Part shown: one piece after another, positions 1-6,649 of the stretch
Position numbering within the stretch: position 1 is the stretch's first letter
How the letters are laid out: each line of letters begins with the position of its first letter
Origin: Ignavibacteria bacterium UBA4661
GTDB taxonomy: Bacteria > Bacteroidota > Ignavibacteria > Kapaibacteriales > UBA4661
Direction: 5' to 3'
Assembly: GCA_002405405.1 (NCBI GenBank)
Contig: DHLT01000279.1
Span: 1 to 7,137, forward strand
Length of the DNA stretch: 7,137 bases
Position numbers and translations under genes: made by a program
The notes under the pieces: generated by a model
Told to the model about the DNA's origin: nothing
Database searches by the model: none
The model's input: the letters and a program-made list of their open reading frames with translations, nothing else

Positions 1-673
1 GGATCAGTTCATCGGTCAGTGAAGATTTACCTGCACCACCCGTACCCGTAATCCCCAGCACCGGTATTGGTGTTGATGATACTGCAACCTGTGTTATCGT
101 TTGCAAGAGTTCTTGACCCAGTTGCCCTTCTTCTTCAATGAGTGTGAGGGCTTGCGCAATAGCACGGGCATTCATGATAGTCTTATCTGCAAGACGGATA
201 CTCTCGGCTAGTTGTGGCAGGCGATGTTCAGTCGTTGAAAAATCGGCTTTCTGCAACAAATCATTAATCATGCCTTGTAAACCCATTGTTCTGCCATCTT
301 CGGGCGAGTAAATGCGCGTAATACCATACGCATGCAGCTCCTCAATCTCGCGAGGAAGAATCGTGCCACCGCCACCGCCAAAGATTTTGATGTGTCCAGC
401 ACCTTGCTCTTTCAGCAAGTCATACATGTATTTGAAGAACTCGATATGTCCGCCTTGATAGCTCGTAATAGCAACTGCTTGCACATCTTCCTGAATTGCC
501 GCTGTAACAATCTCACGCACAGAGCGGTTGTGTCCAAGATGAATGACCTCTGCACCGGAGGATTGCAAAATCCGCCGCATAATGTTGATAGCGGCATCAT
601 GACCATCAAACAGTGATGCTGCAGTAATGATACGAATTTTATGCTTCGGTTGATACGGAGCTTGTTGTTGCAT
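1..673 (-). CDS. icmF: Fused isobutyryl-CoA mutase IcmF, N-terminal part (cut by left edge)
   Basis: The 224 codons present encode the start of IcmF, the adenosylcobalamin enzyme that interconverts isobutyryl-CoA and n-butyryl-CoA and carries its own G-protein chaperone in one chain. Seen directly: an N-terminal B12-binding domain with the [10 protein letters not shown] cobalamin-ligand motif (DxH; the His would coordinate cobalt from below), SYQGGH, and a GGGGG run. A linker follows, and then the P-loop [12 protein letters not shown] of the MeaB/MeaI-like GTPase, just before the edge. This order (B12 domain, then GTPase) is that of IcmF and not of methylmalonyl-CoA mutase, where the B12 domain is C-terminal. 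The large catalytic domain lies outside the window, so substrate choice (isobutyryl versus isovaleryl) cannot be read. An in-frame ATG at 679-677 is possible, but AGGGG (684-680) abuts it directly and sits 6 nt from the ATG at 673, which I therefore prefer. The start lies inside the upstream gene (35-bp overlap), which suggests translational coupling. The frame is open throughout. Confidence 0.95.
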   Translation of the reverse strand, partial: MQQQAPYQPKHKIRIITAASLFDGHDAAINIMRRILQSSGAEVIHLGHNRSVREIVTAAIQEDVQAVAITSYQGGHIEFFKYMYDLLKEQGAGHIKIFGGGGGTILPREIEELHAYGITRIYSPEDGRTMGLQGMINDLLQKADFSTTEHRLPQLAESIRLADKTIMNARAIAQALTLIEEEGQLGQELLQTITQVAVSSTPIPVLGITGTGGAGKSSLTDELI

Positions 674-1202
674 GATCATCCCCTATAATTCCAAAATATG
701 TTTTGATATAATCTTTCAAAAAGTCAAACAGAATAGCCACGCAAATAGCCGACATAACAATACAACCTGCTACACAATGTGCTTCAAAACCATGCGTATA
801 GACAATGCGATCCGGCAGTTTCAAAGCAAGCATCACAACTTCCATGAATAATCCCATGAGCAGTAAGCCCATACCATTTTGATGAGCAACTTCATTCAGA
901 TACACCTCGCGTGGCAATTCTTCCGTAGTATGATGCTTGTGTCGATGTGCCAAATGACGTAGGGTTTCACGCTCTTCGAGATACACACCTATCGCCACAT
1001 AGACTAAACCCAAACCATCAATTGCCTCTTCGATTTCTTCAATCGTATGTTCATCGGGATGGATACCCCAATATTGCATTACAAAGTGCCATTGCTCTAA
1101 CCCCAGTACACAAGTAATGAGTAACAGCGCAAGCCCTGTAAGAATCATGACCGGTCGAGTCGAGAGTGCAAGAAATAAGCCATTAAGCAAACGTGTCAGC
1201 AT
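639..1202 (-). CDS. Four-helix integral membrane protein of unknown function
   Basis: I do not recognise this 187-residue protein. Hydrophobic stretches at about residues 17-35, 60-75 (weaker), 111-129 and 142-162 suggest four membrane passes. The loop after the second contains a His/basic cluster (HLAHRHKHH, residues 83-91) and is preceded by an acidic run (EEIEEAID, 55-62). A further conserved-looking feature is HPDEH (48-52). The start ATG has a good Shine-Dalgarno, AGGACGG (1217-1211), 8 nt upstream. It follows the hydrolase gene by 23 bp and its last 35 bp overlap icmF, so it is almost certainly cotranscribed with both. The His-rich cytosolic or periplasmic loop could bind a metal, but that is speculation. 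The context next to a cobalamin enzyme does not by itself make it a cobalt or cobalamin transporter. Confidence 0.8.
   Translation of the reverse strand: MLTRLLNGLFLALSTRPVMILTGLALLLITCVLGLEQWHFVMQYWGIHPDEHTIEEIEEAIDGLGLVYVAIGVYLEERETLRHLAHRHKHHTTEELPREVYLNEVAHQNGMGLLLMGLFMEVVMLALKLPDRIVYTHGFEAHCVAGCIVMSAICVAILFDFLKDYIKTYFGIIGDDHATTSSVSTEA
680..684 (-). promoter_or_regulatory. Ribosome binding site of icmF
   Basis: AGGGG on the minus strand, located within the 3' end of the upstream membrane-protein gene. It lies 6 nt from the ATG at 673 and 0 nt from the ATG at 679, so it selects the downstream start. Confidence 0.6.
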
Positions 1203-1210
1203 TGTTTTAT

Positions 1211-1217
1211 CCGTCCT
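1211..1217 (-). promoter_or_regulatory. Ribosome binding site of the 187-aa membrane protein
   Basis: AGGACGG on the minus strand, 8 nt before the ATG at 1202, inside the 23-bp gap after the hydrolase stop codon. It fixes the start of the membrane-protein gene. Confidence 0.6.
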
Positions 1218-1225
1218 GCAATTGG

Positions 1226-3121
1226 TTATTCTACAACATGGACTTCGATGTACGAAGACTGCTTACTGCTGTGCATGATGCTGTGGATTGCCGGAGTAAA
1301 GTCTTTTTGATCGGCTTTGAAGATATTTTCGACATACTTCTGCGGATTGCGGTCGAGATATGGAAACCATGTGCTGTGAATTTGCACCATGATACGATGA
1401 CCTTTTTTGAACGTATGCAAGACATCTTGCAGAGGGAAGTCTATTGGTTCTGCTTTTCCGGGAGTGAATGGCTCGGGCTTGCTAAAACTCTTGCGAAAAC
1501 GCCCACGCATGGCTTCGCTTCGCACCAAGAATTGATAGCCCGCCGTAGGAATATGTTTCGGCATTTGGGGAATTTGTACCGCATTATCAGGATACACATC
1601 AATGAGCTTGACAATAAAATCGGCATCGGTTTCGCTTGTCGTTGCAAGCAAATGCGCCATGATTTCACCACCCAATGTTATATCCTCTTGCAATTCATCT
1701 GTTTGAAATGTCAGCACATCGGGTCTGCGCGACACGGCACGTTGGTCATCGGTCATAAATTGCTTGGGTGTAATTTGCACACCTTCAATTTCAAAGCGAT
1801 ACGGAACAGGTTTCATGGGGTCGCTGATGTACGAGGTCGATGTTTCTTCGCCATCGGCAGGTGCAGAGAAAGAAAGCTTACCCTGCTCGCGCAAGTAGAT
1901 TTTTCGAGGCTTCCACGACTTAACGGGATACTCATCAAAAGACTTCCATGTGCTTGCACCGGCATCATACAAATGCGCTTCCGGTAGTTTTTTGGTTTGT
2001 ACATCTTTAAGATACTGCACAAAAAAAGGCAATTCTACTTCGCGCTGGTAGTAATCGGAGATACCTTCACCAAAGAACCAATTACCCACGGATTGTGATG
2101 CTTGCTGGCTTGCCCATTGTCCATGCGACCATGGTCCCATAACAATCATATTATGTGCTTTTGGCGATGTTTTTTCGATGGTTTTATAGATATTGAGCGG
2201 ACCGTATAAGTCTTCCGCATCAAACCACCCACCAACGGTCATAACGGCATGATCTATGTTATTTAAATGAGGAAGAAGATTCCGCTTTTGCCAAAACTCA
2301 TCGTAGTTCGGATGCTCGACTAACTCATTCCAAAAGAAGGCATCTGTGCCATAGTATTTTGAGCCATTCTTGAGCGGACCCAAATCCATGTGAAATTTAT
2401 AACCATCTTTCTCCGCACCACCTTTAGGCCATCCTTTCAGCCACCAATGCTCAGTAGTATTGGAAGTTTTTTGATAAGTAAAGAGGGATGTAGCATGAAA
2501 ATATCCTTGTACAAACATGCCACGATGATGGAAATCATCAAAGAAGAAATCAGCAATCGGTGCTTGCGGTGAAGATGCCTTGAGTGCAGGATGACGAGCT
2601 ATAGTGCCCACTGCAGTATAAAAGCCCGGATAGGAAATACCCCATTGTCCAACCTTGCCATTATGAAATTTAATATTTTTGAGAAGCCAATCGATAGTAT
2701 CAAAAGTGTCAGTACTTTCATCAATATCTTTGTTGTTAGCACGCTTGCTCTGCGGGCGCATATTATCGTATAACCCCTCTGACATATACCGACCACGTAC
2801 ATCCTGATAGACAAAAATAAATCCATCATTTTGAGTATAAATAGATGGACCTAAATGCTCGGGATACTTGTCTGCTCCATACGGTTCGCATGTATAAGGC
2901 GTGCGTTGCATGAGTATAGGATAAGTCTTGCCTTCACCCGCATCTTTGGGAACATATACTGCCGTATATAGTGTAATGCCATCGCGCATTGCAACACGAT
3001 ACTCTGTTTTGATATAATCTTGTGGCGAACGTTTTTGAGCTGTTTGTGCTGATGATGTATTCGGAAGAATAACCATCAGCACTACGATCATCATAGATGC
3101 AAAGCGAAAAGAAGAGGGCAT
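1226..3121 (-). CDS. Secreted CocE/NonD family alpha/beta hydrolase, alpha-amino-acid ester hydrolase-like
   Basis: A 631-residue serine hydrolase of the CocE/X-Pro dipeptidyl-peptidase (S15) superfamily. A signal peptide occupies residues 1-25 (basic Arg6, hydrophobic MMIVVLMVIL, cleavage probably after TSSA). Numbered from the chosen ATG, the catalytic triad is visible: Ser163 in GISYPG, Asp301 in GGWFDAED and His333 in GPWSHG. Tyr76 (QRTPY) and Tyr164 fit oxyanion-hole positions. A C-terminal jelly-roll domain (PF08530 type) starts near residue 375. Known alpha-amino-acid ester hydrolases carry an acidic cluster that binds the substrate's alpha-amino group; the equivalents are present here (FDDFHHRG at 194-201; Glu303 and Asp304). 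Hydrolysis of alpha-amino esters, amides or small peptides outside the cytoplasm is inferred; glutaryl-acylase-like activity is an alternative. A GTG at 3133 gives four extra residues, but it overlaps the weak GTGGA ribosome site (3133-3129), 7 nt before this ATG. It lies 62 bp after the DUF1517-like gene. Confidence 0.9.
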   Translation of the reverse strand: MPSSFRFASMMIVVLMVILPNTSSAQTAQKRSPQDYIKTEYRVAMRDGITLYTAVYVPKDAGEGKTYPILMQRTPYTCEPYGADKYPEHLGPSIYTQNDGFIFVYQDVRGRYMSEGLYDNMRPQSKRANNKDIDESTDTFDTIDWLLKNIKFHNGKVGQWGISYPGFYTAVGTIARHPALKASSPQAPIADFFFDDFHHRGMFVQGYFHATSLFTYQKTSNTTEHWWLKGWPKGGAEKDGYKFHMDLGPLKNGSKYYGTDAFFWNELVEHPNYDEFWQKRNLLPHLNNIDHAVMTVGGWFDAEDLYGPLNIYKTIEKTSPKAHNMIVMGPWSHGQWASQQASQSVGNWFFGEGISDYYQREVELPFFVQYLKDVQTKKLPEAHLYDAGASTWKSFDEYPVKSWKPRKIYLREQGKLSFSAPADGEETSTSYISDPMKPVPYRFEIEGVQITPKQFMTDDQRAVSRRPDVLTFQTDELQEDITLGGEIMAHLLATTSETDADFIVKLIDVYPDNAVQIPQMPKHIPTAGYQFLVRSEAMRGRFRKSFSKPEPFTPGKAEPIDFPLQDVLHTFKKGHRIMVQIHSTWFPYLDRNPQKYVENIFKADQKDFTPAIHSIMHSSKQSSYIEVHVVE

Positions 3122-3183
3122 AATGAGATCCACTAAAAGTGAGGAGTGACGAAGAACAAAGAAAATGAGAGATTATACAAGTC

Positions 3184-3858
3184 TTACACAATCGAGCGTA
3201 GATATTCCCATCCACCACCATGGATATCTTCCCATGACAAACCATCTTGGTCATTACCCGGCACAATAAATACCGCATCGGATTCAACTGCATTAAAATT
3301 CAGTGCATCACAAGCATCGACAAGCTTACGGAATGTTTCGCGTGTCCAAAGTTCTTTTTCAGGTAGTGCACGTATCATTGCAAAAAACTCTTCATTGCCA
3401 CCGGCATGATTAACCAAAAAGAGCAGAGAGACTGCAATGTAGGATTTATCACTACTCATGCGGTGCATTTCGTCATGTTCTTCCCCCATTTCCTCTTGCT
3501 CAGTTGCCATACTGGATTCAACATCATTTGCCCATGATGAGAACTCACTGCGTGCCTGCTCATCGTCATCAACAAAATCCCAAAAGCCATATTCGTAGTA
3601 TGGGAAACAATCTAACAGCAGTGATACGATGCGTTTATACATACGTTTTTTATCATGCGGCATGGTATTGCCATCATATTCAGCAATAATATCACGCAGC
3701 TGTTGTGGTACGGTATCATCAGGTCCGGTTGCATAGAGAATTTGCAGACCGAAGAAACCTATCTCCGGTTTTTTGGGAAAGAGCGCACGAAAAAATCCTC
3801 GCCGATTCATAATGTACACTCCAACAACGATGGTAAGAATAATAAGAATACTCAGCAT
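3184..3858 (-). CDS. Membrane-anchored DUF1517-like protein
   Basis: A 224-residue protein with one N-terminal membrane segment (residues 2-17, LSILIILTIVVGVYIM) followed by basic NRRGFF, so the bulk is predicted on the cytoplasmic side. The middle (about 95-135) is strongly acidic. The last 85 residues (YIAVSLLFLVN, then an alternating helix/strand pattern ending AVFIVPGNDQDGLSWEDI) resemble the end of DUF1517 proteins of cyanobacteria and plastids, where a short hydrophobic strand is followed by an EVLWTPQ...LS..EL-type motif. This assignment rests on remembered pattern and not on an alignment, and the family has no established biochemical role. AGGG (3868-3865) lies 6 nt before the ATG. 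The gene sits 74 bp downstream of the 445-aa gene, and the shared membrane anchoring suggests the two products work together. No enzyme motif is visible. Confidence 0.8.
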   Translation of the reverse strand: MLSILIILTIVVGVYIMNRRGFFRALFPKKPEIGFFGLQILYATGPDDTVPQQLRDIIAEYDGNTMPHDKKRMYKRIVSLLLDCFPYYEYGFWDFVDDDEQARSEFSSWANDVESSMATEQEEMGEEHDEMHRMSSDKSYIAVSLLFLVNHAGGNEEFFAMIRALPEKELWTRETFRKLVDACDALNFNAVESDAVFIVPGNDQDGLSWEDIHGGGWEYLRSIV

Positions 3859-3864
3859 AATGCG

Positions 3865-3868
3865 CCCT
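3865..3868 (-). promoter_or_regulatory. Ribosome binding site of the DUF1517-like gene
   Basis: AGGG on the minus strand with 6-nt spacing to the ATG at 3858. It supports the chosen start. Confidence 0.5.
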
Positions 3869-3932
3869 GTAAAATGAAATCAGACAAACATGGAGTGTGC
3901 AATCATTTTGTGCATCGCACTGCACTGTTTCC

Positions 3933-5270
3933 TTACGAGAAAGAACCGCCACGTACACGACCAAAGGAGCCGCTTCTACCGGAGCGGATACCGGTGAGTT
4001 CCCCACTGCTATTCATGCGTGTTGATACTCGTCCGAATCCTGCCGGTTTTTGTCTGCCTACACCGCCTGCTCCGCCGGTTGTTCTCGAAGAAAACATAGT
4101 GGAGCGCGCCGATGGCTGGTAAGCAGGACGATTCACATTGATATTACGCAAGCTCCGTTGAGGGGGAAGCGGTTGGTAATATGAGTAGGTTGGATAATGA
4201 TAGAAAAACCAAACAGACGTATAGGGATAGCCGCCATAGTAGTACACAGGACGATAGCCAGGGCGTTGCTGTTGAGCAACTTGTGTGTCATCGCCTTTTT
4301 GGAAATTTGTCATTGGCACTAAGGATACTTTGATGCCTTTATCTTTATAACCCGTAAAGTACTCATTCAAATCATCTGCTTCTTCTTTCACCGTATCATT
4401 TGCTACAACATACATGAGGTTACTCACGCCAGTTGCCTGAAGTTGTTCGGGTGAAGGTAATTTTGCGAGGTAACGATTGTCAAATTTACCGGCATCATCT
4501 TTATATTCGCTCAAACGTTTACCATCGAGAACAAAACAGACTGTATTATCAATCGCAGTAGGCTGTAACGAACGTACCTGCTCGTATTCTCGAGCATAGT
4601 ATAGCAATGCACCCAGTGTATTATGCGTTGGTACAACGCCGTTGGGATGAGGAAAATTATCGATCACAGGAACAATCTCAGCTACATCGGCAAGAGCCAT
4701 GGCAAAACTTACGGCTTCGGGTCCGGGTACATCGACAATTACCGCTGTCTTGGTTGTTTGAGCAGACTTTGACAACAAATCTTTCATACCAAGTCCTTGC
4801 GAAAAAGCAATATCCATTGCCTGTGAATGTACCGGCACTAATACATTGCGAAAGGTTTCTTGTGTAGTAGCATCAAGTGCAGTACCCACATAGTAAGGTT
4901 TCCACACTTCACTTTTTGGTCGGAAAACTGTCATCAGCGCGCCGGGAGCTTTGAAATCATTCCACGTACGCGTTGTGTTGGCTACTTGGACATTACCGTC
5001 AGCAGCGCTATCCGTCGTCACGGCATTCTCAAACGTCAATTGTGTTTCTTCTGCACCGACATTCCAGCCATGCTCACGCTGAATATCGAGAGTATCGCTA
5101 TCGACTTCTGTATCGTTATCATGGAGAATAAGAGCAGTTACACCACCAACTGCTACTAATCCCGCCGCAATTGCTATTGTTTTTTTTGCCGCTTTTCGAC
5201 GCGACATTTTTTCTTCCCACCATGTCGGTTCCTTGCCGACTGATGATGAATCTTTGTCTGTATCTGCCAT
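3933..5270 (-). CDS. Membrane-anchored protein of unknown function with Tyr-rich and Gly/Arg/Ser-rich tail
   Basis: I do not recognise this 445-residue protein. It has four visible parts. A polar N-terminus with WWEEKMSRRKAAKK (17-30) precedes one hydrophobic segment (31-49, TIAIAAGLVAVGGVTALIL); this is either a signal anchor or a Tat-like leader, though the usual F-L after RR is missing. A roughly 280-residue globular domain (about 55-325) follows, with alternating strands and helices such as TAVIVDVPGPEAVSFAMALA (174-193). Then comes a Tyr/aromatic/Pro-rich stretch (RPVYYYGGYPY, VWFFYHYPTYSYYQP, 340-367). The last part is a basic Gly/Ser/Arg tail (from about 388) ending SGSFGRVRGGSFS. The last two parts look disordered and resemble surface-exposed or condensate-forming segments. 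It is the first gene of the leftward set. No good Shine-Dalgarno precedes the ATG (TTTATAGCTATG). Codon choice does not obviously differ from the neighbours. Only the topology, not the function, is supported. Confidence 0.85.
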   Translation of the reverse strand: MADTDKDSSSVGKEPTWWEEKMSRRKAAKKTIAIAAGLVAVGGVTALILHDNDTEVDSDTLDIQREHGWNVGAEETQLTFENAVTTDSAADGNVQVANTTRTWNDFKAPGALMTVFRPKSEVWKPYYVGTALDATTQETFRNVLVPVHSQAMDIAFSQGLGMKDLLSKSAQTTKTAVIVDVPGPEAVSFAMALADVAEIVPVIDNFPHPNGVVPTHNTLGALLYYAREYEQVRSLQPTAIDNTVCFVLDGKRLSEYKDDAGKFDNRYLAKLPSPEQLQATGVSNLMYVVANDTVKEEADDLNEYFTGYKDKGIKVSLVPMTNFQKGDDTQVAQQQRPGYRPVYYYGGYPYTSVWFFYHYPTYSYYQPLPPQRSLRNINVNRPAYQPSARSTMFSSRTTGGAGGVGRQKPAGFGRVSTRMNSSGELTGIRSGRSGSFGRVRGGSFS

Positions 5271-5477
5271 AGCTATAAAGTGAAAGTGTGGGAATGATTG
5301 ACTATTAACTGATAAATCGTCTTTTTGTTTTTGCTTTGCATATCAACGCGACATACATGTTTTTGTTACGAGCGAAAATACAAATCCGTTGATAGAAAAT
5401 ACACGCTCTATCGTAGAAAGAATTTGTATTTTGCGCTTCTTTTTTCAGAATACAGCCCTCGTCTTTTTTGAGTGTTT
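5271..5477. promoter_or_regulatory. Divergent intergenic region holding promoters for both transcription units
   Basis: A 207-bp AT-rich gap between the leftward 445-aa gene and the rightward HU-like gene, so both promoters should lie here. I could not identify a convincing sigma-70 pair or a clean Bacteroidota-type -33/-7 pair. TTGATA (5389-5394) could be a -35 for the HU-like gene, but the best -10 (TAGAAA, 5414-5419) is 19 nt away and weak. TATTTTG (5427-5433) is one base short of the TAnnTTTG -7 consensus. The repeats listed separately are the clearest structure. Confidence 0.6.
5371..5437. repeat. Operator-like repeat cluster (AAAATACA element, three copies)
   Basis: The left arm AGCGAAAATACAAAT (5371-5385) and the right arm ATTTGTATTTTGCGCT (5422-5437) are inverted copies: an exact 11-bp core (AAAATACAAAT) extended by AGCG versus AGCGC, a one-base indel. 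A third, partial copy GAAAATACA (5395-5403) is in direct orientation, exactly 21 bp from its match at 5374-5382, so the two would face the same side of the helix. A smaller inverted repeat, GATAGA (5391-5396) and TCTATC (5407-5412), is nested between the arms. The arrangement ends about 40 bp before the HU-like start codon, a natural place for a transcription-factor operator or for HU autoregulation. The binding protein is unknown. Confidence 0.55.
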
Positions 5478-5831
5478 ATGAAAACCATTACGAAAGCGGA
5501 TTTACTCAAGCGTGTTGCAGAAGCAACCGGCGTAACTAAGGTTGAGACTGAAGCGATTATTGATGGCTTTATGAAATCAATCATCGAGACATTGCAAGAG
5601 GGCAATCGCATTGAAATGCGGGGTTTTGGTGTATTTTTAGCACGCAAGCGCCGCCCACGTATGGCACGTAATCCTCGCACGGGCGAGAGTGTTCCGATGG
5701 GTGAACATTATGTACCGGTTTTCAAACCTTCGCGCGAAATGCGTAACCATGTGAATAACGGACATACGCAAAAAAATGCGGCTTCCGCTCTAAATGAAAC
5801 AACGGATGGCAGTACACAAACGACCGAATAA
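5478..5831 (+). CDS. HU/IHF-family DNA-binding protein with polar C-terminal extension
   Basis: A 117-residue member of the bacterial histone-like HU/IHF family, which binds and bends DNA as a dimer and compacts the nucleoid. Residues 1-90 are a complete HU fold: the N-terminal helices (ADLLKRVAEATG, IIDGFMKSIIETL), the GRIE-like turn EGNRIEMRGFGVF (41-53), and the beta-arm tip RNPRTGE (64-70) with intercalating Pro66. The C-terminal helix part, VPVFKPSREMRNHVN, is standard. Residues about 94-117 (NGHTQKNAASALNETTDGSTQTTE) are extra compared with the usual 90 or so and are polar, Thr/Asn-rich and slightly acidic. HU versus IHF subunit cannot be decided from this alone. The ATG at 5478 matches the normal family N-terminus; the in-frame GTG at 5472 would add only two residues. 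The Shine-Dalgarno is weak. The last 38 bp overlap the next gene. Confidence 0.93.
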   Translation: MKTITKADLLKRVAEATGVTKVETEAIIDGFMKSIIETLQEGNRIEMRGFGVFLARKRRPRMARNPRTGESVPMGEHYVPVFKPSREMRNHVNNGHTQKNAASALNETTDGSTQTTE

Positions 5832-6456
5832 AGCAATAGAACAAGGTTCGGGCGAACCGATACCTTCATTTTCAGCTATTATCGCATACTATCGTATTCC
5901 GCTGATAGCACTGGCACTCGCAGTTTTTCTTGGCGGTATTTCCTTCGCCATTACTCGTTCTTTTATTCCTGATCCGATTAGCAGTGGTACAGCTTCGCAA
6001 GAGAGTAATACCCCTCAGGGCAAGCCACGTGGCATGAATATCTCTGCCGATACAATGGCACTCATTCAGCGCATGCAAGACACGCTTTTGAGTACACCTG
6101 ATCGGCATGATGTTGAGTTACGCTTGGCAAATCTCTTTTACGATATTGGTGCATTTCCAATGGCTTCGGCAACATATGCCAATTATCTGAAGGCAGATCC
6201 CAAGAATGTACCGGCACGGATTGATTATGCGTACACATTGCTCCGCATGAACAAAGCGGATGAAGCTATCGCTGAAACAAAACGTGCGTTGCAGAATGAA
6301 CCGAATCATCCGATTGCAACATTCAATTTGGGTGTGATTTATTATCAAATCGGGAATATGAGCGAAGCAAAACAATGGCTCAATAAAGCCAAAAGTCTTG
6401 CACCGAATTCGCGGATTGCTGAAGGTGCTGATAAAATATTGGCTTCCATGCCATAA
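5794..6456 (+). CDS. Single-pass membrane protein with TPR repeats
   Basis: A 220-residue protein with a short basic N-terminus, one membrane helix at about residues 34-53 (RIPLIALALAVFLGGISFAI), a low-complexity linker (60-80), and three TPR-like units at about 104-137, 138-171 and 172-205. The repeats carry the usual signature positions (LANLFYDIGAFPMASATYANYL; ALQNEPNHPIATFNLGVIYYQIG). TPRs are protein-interaction scaffolds, so it likely tethers a partner at the periplasmic face of the membrane. The partner is unknown. The architecture is also found in CcmH/NrfG-type proteins, but no cytochrome-biogenesis neighbours are present here. The ATG at 5794 lies inside the HU-like gene in another frame. 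An alternative ATG at 5806 would drop four residues, and neither has a good ribosome site. The overlap suggests coupled translation with the HU-like gene. Confidence 0.85.
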   Translation: MKQRMAVHKRPNKAIEQGSGEPIPSFSAIIAYYRIPLIALALAVFLGGISFAITRSFIPDPISSGTASQESNTPQGKPRGMNISADTMALIQRMQDTLLSTPDRHDVELRLANLFYDIGAFPMASATYANYLKADPKNVPARIDYAYTLLRMNKADEAIAETKRALQNEPNHPIATFNLGVIYYQIGNMSEAKQWLNKAKSLAPNSRIAEGADKILASMP

Positions 6457-6537
6457 CACAAGACGACATGTATTGACAATACAAACAAGAATTCTCTCAC
6501 ATTGACATTTGTCAGGTTTCCATTCACATTTTTTCTC

Positions 6538-6541
6538 GGAG
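6538..6541 (+). promoter_or_regulatory. Ribosome binding site of the AURKAIP1/COX24 mini-protein
   Basis: GGAG with 6-nt spacing to the ATG at 6548, one of the best Shine-Dalgarno sequences in the window. It supports translation of this very short gene. Confidence 0.6.
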
Positions 6542-6547
6542 TACATT

Positions 6548-6643
6548 ATGCCTTGCGGAAAAAAACGTAAACGCCATAAAATGGCAACGCACAAGCGCAA
6601 AAAACGCTTACGTAAAAATCGTCATAAAAAGAAAAAACGCTAA
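6548..6643 (+). CDS. AURKAIP1/COX24-domain basic mini-protein (probable ribosome-associated)
   Basis: A 31-residue protein in which about two thirds of residues are Lys, Arg or His: MPCGKKRKRHKMATHKRKKR, then LRKNRHKKKKR. It is easily missed because of its length, but the sequence is nearly that of the mini-proteins annotated in Bacteroidota and relatives as AURKAIP1/COX24 domain-containing. The domain corresponds to the C-terminus of mitochondrial small-subunit protein mS38 (AURKAIP1, yeast Cox24), which binds rRNA, so a ribosomal or rRNA-binding role is inferred. Support comes from the family match, the GGAG ribosome site 6 nt upstream, and a strong terminator 6 bp after the stop codon. The family usually reads MPSGKKRKRHK; here position 3 is Cys. 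A 91-bp gap separates it from the TPR gene, so it may have its own promoter. Confidence 0.9.
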   Translation: MPCGKKRKRHKMATHKRKKRLRKNRHKKKKR

Positions 6644-6649
6644 CTGCGT

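Noticed and set aside
1193..1987. A 264-codon open frame on the plus strand opposite the hydrolase gene
   Set aside because: It lies entirely antisense to a gene with clear catalytic motifs, its product has no recognisable motif, and its composition (Cys/His/Arg-rich) is that of a reverse-strand shadow.
3859..3932. A hairpin in the gap between the 445-aa and DUF1517-like genes (TGTGCA repeats)
   Set aside because: The repeats are mostly direct, the possible stem is short and interrupted, and no T-run follows, so it is not called a terminator.
5126..5204. Twin-arginine (Tat) signal in the 445-aa protein (SRRKAAKKT before the hydrophobic segment)
   Set aside because: The pair of Arg is present, but the hydrophobic F-L after it is replaced by K-A-A and the segment starts 30 residues in. 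A plain signal anchor is the simpler reading.
6473..6507. Two TTGACA hexamers (6473-6478 and 6502-6507) as a -35 box for the mini-protein gene, the second within TGACATTTGTCA
   Set aside because: Neither has a recognisable -10 at 16-18 nt. A promoter is plausible in this 91-bp gap but cannot be placed.
6118..6600. A 160-codon minus-strand open frame opposite the TPR gene and the mini-protein
   Set aside because: It runs antisense to the TPR repeats and covers the mini-protein ribosome site; the Cys-rich product has no family features.
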